Assembly: GCA_049608925.1 (NCBI GenBank)
Contig: JBMYXZ010000061.1
Coordinates: 1-8,443, forward strand
Length of the DNA stretch: 8,443 bases
Reading direction: 5' to 3'
From: JBMYXZ01 sp049608925
Lineage (GTDB): Bacteria; Pseudomonadota; Alphaproteobacteria; JAGOMX01
The notes under the pieces are model-generated. The model did no database searches. It saw only the letters and a program-made list of their open reading frames with translations, and was not told the origin of the DNA. A program made the position numbers and the translations under genes. Shown one piece after another: positions 5,645 to 8,443 of the stretch (positions are counted from its first letter, which is position 1; each line of letters begins with the position of its first letter).

Positions 5645-7177
5645 TTGGAGCCGCAACAGCTTGATTTTTCTGGTCAATTTTCCAAAGCGCTCGAGGCTAT
5701 GGAAGATGGTGACAAGCACATTTTCTTAACAGGAAATGCCGGCACGGGAAAATCGACCCTTCTGAACCATTTTCGTAAGACCACAAAGAAGAACATCGCC
5801 GTGCTGGCGCCAACCGGTGTCGCGGCCGTGAACGTCAAGGGACAGACGATTCATTCCTTTTTTAAGTTCCGCCCAGATATTACGCCAGATACGGTCAGGC
5901 GTATACGTCGTGGCTCTGGTCAAACGGAATCTATCTATCGCAAGCTTGATGCAATTATCATCGACGAAGTCTCGATGGTGCGCGCAGACTTGATGGATTG
6001 CATTGATAAGTTTCTGCGCTTAAATGCCAAGAACCGCTTTCGCCCTTTTGGCGGCATACGCATGATTTTCGTTGGTGATCTGTATCAGCTACCACCTGTC
6101 GTCACGCGCAATGAAGAAGAAGTCTTCAAAGCGCGGTATAAGTCGCCTTACTTTTTCTCGAGCCATATTCTGCAGGAAATCAGCCTGGAACATATCGAGC
6201 TGGATAAAATCTATCGCCAGAGCAATACTGATTTCGTAAGCTTGTTGAACAATATTCGCAATGACACCGTCACAAGCGATCAACTGGAGGTATTGAACAA
6301 GCGGGTCTTGCCAATCCCAGAGGACTCCGGCGATGACGCGTTTTATGTACACCTGACAACGACCAACCGCGCTGCAAAGCAAGTTAATGATCATCACCTA
6401 GATAAACTGATGACGCCTGAACATACTTTTGAAGGCAATCGCCGCGGTAAATTTGAACAAAGCTATCTCCCCGTAGCGGATAGTCTGCGCGTCAAGACAG
6501 GCGCCCAAGTCATGCTAGCTAACAATGACCCGGAAGGACGCTGGATTAATGGCACCATGGGCAAGGTGCAACGCATTATTCAGCATGGCAATGATGATGT
6601 CGTGGTCGTAAAACTGGAATCCGGAAAGACCGTAGATGTGATGCGTCACAAATGGGATATCTTTAAATTCGTGCTGGAAGACGAAAACGTCACCTCTGAA
6701 TCTGTTGGATCATATTCTCAGTACCCCTTGATTCTGGCGTGGGCCATCACGATTCATAAAAGCCAAGGTAAAACCTTTGAGCAAGCCGTTATTGACTTCT
6801 CAACAGGCACTTTTTCTGCCGGGCAAGCCTATGTAGCGCTTAGCCGCTGCACCAGTTTAGAGGGCATAACTTTAAAGCGCCCGCTGGTGCGGGAAGATAT
6901 ATGGATTGAGCCGTCAATTTTGGCTTTTACATCGCAGATGAAAACCCAAGAGATTTCCAAGCAGCTTCATGACTTGATGCATCAAGGAAAAGACATCGAA
7001 ATTGACTATATCAAAGCTGATGACAGCACCTGCACACTGATTTTGAAGCCGAAATCAATCGAAATGCTGAAACATAATGACACCCCTTATCAAGGGCTAC
7101 GCGCCTTCAGCGAGCACTTAAATGCCGAGAAGGTCTTTCGTCTGGATAAGATCACCAGCTGGAAAGAAGCCGTATAA
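5645..7177 (+). CDS. Pif1-like ATP-dependent DNA helicase with C-terminal WYL-like domain
   Basis: A 510-residue superfamily 1B (Pif1/RecD-type) 5'-to-3' DNA helicase, probably acting in genome maintenance (G-quadruplexes, R-loops or replication barriers). Motifs in order: Walker A GNAGTGKST (30-38); motif Ia APTGVAA (55-61) with GQTIHSFF; Walker B IIIDEVSM (104-111); motif III GDLYQLPPV (144-152); WAITIHKSQGKTF (366-378) and AYVALSRC (395-402) near the C-terminal end of the motor. Residues 451-506 resemble a WYL domain: IEIDY, a later LKPKSIE segment, then LRAF...FRLDKI (cf. typical GYCHL...FRLDRI), with the W-Y-L triplet itself changed to Q-G-L. Pif1-WYL fusions are known in bacteria, for example Thermotoga. 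The start is TTG. No strong promoter is visible; TGTTAGGAT at 5606-5614 is a weak extended -10. It is divergent from the MFS gene and ends at a terminator. Confidence 0.95.
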   Translation: MEPQQLDFSGQFSKALEAMEDGDKHIFLTGNAGTGKSTLLNHFRKTTKKNIAVLAPTGVAAVNVKGQTIHSFFKFRPDITPDTVRRIRRGSGQTESIYRKLDAIIIDEVSMVRADLMDCIDKFLRLNAKNRFRPFGGIRMIFVGDLYQLPPVVTRNEEEVFKARYKSPYFFSSHILQEISLEHIELDKIYRQSNTDFVSLLNNIRNDTVTSDQLEVLNKRVLPIPEDSGDDAFYVHLTTTNRAAKQVNDHHLDKLMTPEHTFEGNRRGKFEQSYLPVADSLRVKTGAQVMLANNDPEGRWINGTMGKVQRIIQHGNDDVVVVKLESGKTVDVMRHKWDIFKFVLEDENVTSESVGSYSQYPLILAWAITIHKSQGKTFEQAVIDFSTGTFSAGQAYVALSRCTSLEGITLKRPLVREDIWIEPSILAFTSQMKTQEISKQLHDLMHQGKDIEIDYIKADDSTCTLILKPKSIEMLKHNDTPYQGLRAFSEHLNAEKVFRLDKITSWKEAV

Positions 7178-7179
7178 GA

Positions 7180-7212
7180 AAAAGCGCCGGAAGTTGCCCT
7201 CCCAGCGCTTTT
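7180..7212. terminator. Bidirectional intrinsic terminator between helicase and Hsp20-like gene
   Basis: An 8-bp stem AAAAGCGC (7180-7187) / GCGCTTTT (7205-7212) encloses a 17-base loop that can add two G-C pairs. The A and T runs give a U-tract in both directions, suiting convergent genes: it starts 3 bases after the helicase stop and lies 26 bases beyond the stop of the minus-strand gene. Confidence 0.75.
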
Positions 7213-7237
7213 CAATCATTCTAAAAGCAATCGTTAC

Positions 7238-8176
7238 TTATGCAACTTTTACTTTACGACGTGTAGCTGTAATTTCTTTCTGACGAATCGCTGTGATTCT
7301 TAGCAGGTCAGACTCGTAACTTGCTGAGATTGAGCTTGCATCAACAGAAAGAGGTAGAGGAATGATGAAAGATGGAACTTCCATGTTTTGTGCGCTGCGT
7401 GCGATTCCAGCAGTTATCTGGACACGGATTTCGCTACCTATCACAACAACGTCGATGCTCTGACGATCAATACCAGAAATTGCCAGCTCGATTACAATGT
7501 TATCACCTGAATCTGTGTAACGGATCATGCTGCCAGCCATTGACTGCGCCAAAACAGGAGACTGCATTAGTGTAGACGCTACACCCTGATTTAATCCACC
7601 ACCAAACAGGCTTGATAGGCCAGAAAGGAATGGGTTTGCACCAAAAGAACCATGTCCTGAAACAATGTTGTTAGGGAATGTCAAACCTGGCACCCACTGA
7701 CCGTTGATTCCAGAAGTAACTGTAGGATTCAATCCACCTGTATATGATGCTGAAGCTGTTGGTATTGAACCAGCAGAAGCAACAGAACCGATAGAAGCAG
7801 GGTTGATACCGGCTGTTGTGTTGTACCCTGCATATCCAGGAACAGTGCCGCCAAAGCCTGAAAATGCTGGACCAAATGTTTGACCAAGACCTGAAAGAAC
7901 ACCATTGCCACCTAGAAGTGATGGTGAAATTCCGCCATATACACCTGATGTACCCATTGATGAATACGGGCTTGTTCCAAAAATTGAGCTACCATAGCCA
8001 GGGAACCCACCTAAGCCAAAACTGCCAGCAAATGGAGTGCCGGTAAATCCTGCAAGCCCACCATGATATGGGCACGTGGTTCCAGAAACAGGGGCACCAA
8101 AGCCATTCCATGCAGAAGATGACCAAGGTGAAGTCATAGTTGTTGTGTCAAATACGTTTGGAAAACTTGTAAACAT
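7238..8176 (-). CDS. Alpha-crystallin/Hsp20-like protein with a long uncharged Gly/Ser/Phe-rich N-terminus
   Basis: A 312-residue protein in two parts. Residues 1-218 are low complexity: about one in five is Gly, with many Ser, Thr, Pro, Phe, Tyr and Asn, repeated FG/GF pairs, and a single charged residue (Asp10) apart from two His. Residues about 216-301 look like an alpha-crystallin domain: IRYTDSGDNIVIELAISGID, then IDVVVIGSEIRVQI, then FIIPLPLSVDASSISASYES and LLRITA. The conserved A-x-x-x-n-G-v-L signature is A285-SYES-D-L-L, with Gly replaced by Asp290. A basic tail ends KVKVA, which may serve as the I/V-x-I/V oligomerisation motif. Small heat shock proteins hold unfolding proteins in soluble form. 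The start at 8176 is chosen for its GGAG site 8 bases away; a longer reading from 8224 has no such support. Shape and composition suggest assembly or condensate formation, which is inference. Confidence 0.85.
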   Translation of the reverse strand: MFTSFPNVFDTTTMTSPWSSSAWNGFGAPVSGTTCPYHGGLAGFTGTPFAGSFGLGGFPGYGSSIFGTSPYSSMGTSGVYGGISPSLLGGNGVLSGLGQTFGPAFSGFGGTVPGYAGYNTTAGINPASIGSVASAGSIPTASASYTGGLNPTVTSGINGQWVPGLTFPNNIVSGHGSFGANPFLSGLSSLFGGGLNQGVASTLMQSPVLAQSMAGSMIRYTDSGDNIVIELAISGIDRQSIDVVVIGSEIRVQITAGIARSAQNMEVPSFIIPLPLSVDASSISASYESDLLRITAIRQKEITATRRKVKVA

Positions 8177-8249
8177 TTTTATCTCCGTGAATTCGAAAAA
8201 GCCCAAGCATTGCATGGGCACCATTGTGGTTCAGTGAAGGATGATAAAA
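8177..8249 (-). promoter_or_regulatory. 5' leader with ribosome-site-masking fold, candidate RNA thermometer
   Basis: In the minus-strand RNA, UUUUAUCAUCC (8249-8239) can pair with GGAGAUAAAA (8186-8177). This gives seven continuous pairs, one bulged A and three G-C/A-U pairs, covering the whole Shine-Dalgarno sequence up to the start codon. The 52-base loop contains its own hairpin (8201-8219). A mostly A-U, bulged stem over the ribosome site upstream of an Hsp20-like gene is what RNA thermometers of small heat shock genes look like. The transcription start must be upstream of 8249 for this to exist. Confidence 0.3.
8201..8219 (-). terminator. Leader hairpin followed by TTTTT, possible attenuator
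   Basis: On the minus strand GCCCA-t-GC, loop AAT, GC-t-TGGGC, then TTTTT: five outer pairs, a T-T mismatch and two inner pairs. It has the form of a weak intrinsic terminator inside the leader of the Hsp20-like gene. It may instead be only the inner arm of the masking structure. Confidence 0.3.
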
Positions 8250-8409
8250 CAAAATGATTAACAAATAGTATTCACATAGAATAAATATTTATTTTTAATT
8301 TTAGATAAACCCACACATTAATTAACCAATTTTTTTTCACTTCGTTACTTAAGAAAAAAACCTTTCCTCTACAATCATAATATAGGTTTGTATATTTAAA
8401 TTGGAGCAT
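8250..8409. other. AT-rich divergent intergenic region
   Basis: This strongly AT-rich stretch separates two divergent genes and should hold both promoters. For the plus strand CATAAT (8376-8381, 5 of 6 to the -10) would start transcription near 8388, about 25 bases before the ATG, but no -35 is visible. For the minus strand TAAAAT (8303-8298) and the weak pair TTGGTT (8329-8324) with TATCTA (8307-8302) are the best candidates. No heat-shock sigma32-like site was found. A 14-bp A/T palindrome lies at 8280-8293. No ORF of note. Confidence 0.5.
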
Positions 8410-8412
8410 ATG

Positions 8413-8443
8413 ATGTCATACATTGTAACTTTGGAAGATCTGT
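8413..8443 (+). CDS. Start of an unidentified plus-strand gene, cut by the window end
   Basis: Only ten codons are visible (MSYIVTLEDL). GGAG at 8403-8406 lies 6 bases before the ATG at 8413, a good spacing; an in-frame ATG at 8410 is too close. The gene is divergent from the Hsp20-like gene. Too little is present to name a family, and a chance start cannot be excluded. Confidence 0.5.
   Translation, partial: MSYIVTLEDL

Noticed and set aside
7372..8046. Plus- and minus-strand alternative frames inside the Hsp20-like gene
   Set aside because: They overlap the low-complexity coding region of a well-supported gene with a good ribosome site; the biased composition by itself opens other frames.
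8280..8293. Perfect 14-bp palindrome AATAAATATTTATT as an operator
   Set aside because: It is made almost only of A and T in a very AT-rich stretch, where such palindromes are common by chance.

Overview
The window looks like chromosomal DNA of an alphaproteobacterium, possibly one living inside a host cell. This is an inference from four things: ubiA and rsmE lie head to head, an arrangement I associate with alphaproteobacteria; the initiator tRNA carries the A29:U41 anticodon-stem variant I recall from rhizobia; the MFS transporter has an N-terminus (FYAYQYVLRVLP) resembling permeases of intracellular bacteria; and there is a large exported lysine-rich coiled-coil protein. There is no phage, IS element, CRISPR array or rRNA in the window.

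Layout. Positions 1-2016 hold the first 672 codons of a minus-strand gene for an exported, very charged coiled-coil protein that runs off the left edge. Next come an initiator tRNA-fMet (2083-2159, minus) and rsmE (2239-2931, minus; 16S rRNA m3U1498 methyltransferase). rsmE diverges from ubiA (2974-3846, plus; 4-hydroxybenzoate polyprenyltransferase of ubiquinone synthesis). The short rsmE/ubiA gap has an extended -10 promoter and a perfect 16-bp palindrome touching the ubiA start codon. The ubiA 3' end overlaps by 45 bp the tail of a convergent gene for a 108-residue exported protein (3802-4128, minus). Upstream of that, 57 bp away on the same strand, is an MFS transporter (4186-5406), whose leader contains a leucine-rich 19-codon ORF and a hairpin. 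Diverging from it is a Pif1-type DNA helicase with a TTG start and a C-terminal WYL-like domain (5645-7177, plus). It ends at a bidirectional terminator (7180-7212) shared with the next, convergent gene. That gene (7238-8176, minus) encodes an alpha-crystallin/Hsp20-like domain behind a roughly 215-residue glycine/serine/phenylalanine-rich segment with almost no charge. Its leader can fold so that the ribosome binding site is covered. An AT-rich divergent intergenic region follows, and the first ten codons of a plus-strand gene (8413-8443) end the window.

How the genes fit together. rsmE, tRNA-fMet and ubiA are housekeeping functions (translation and respiratory quinone). The helicase is probably a DNA maintenance function. 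The two most unusual items are the exported coiled-coil protein with two polylysine runs at the left and the low-complexity Hsp20-like protein with a candidate thermosensing leader at the right. I see no sign that these two form one system.
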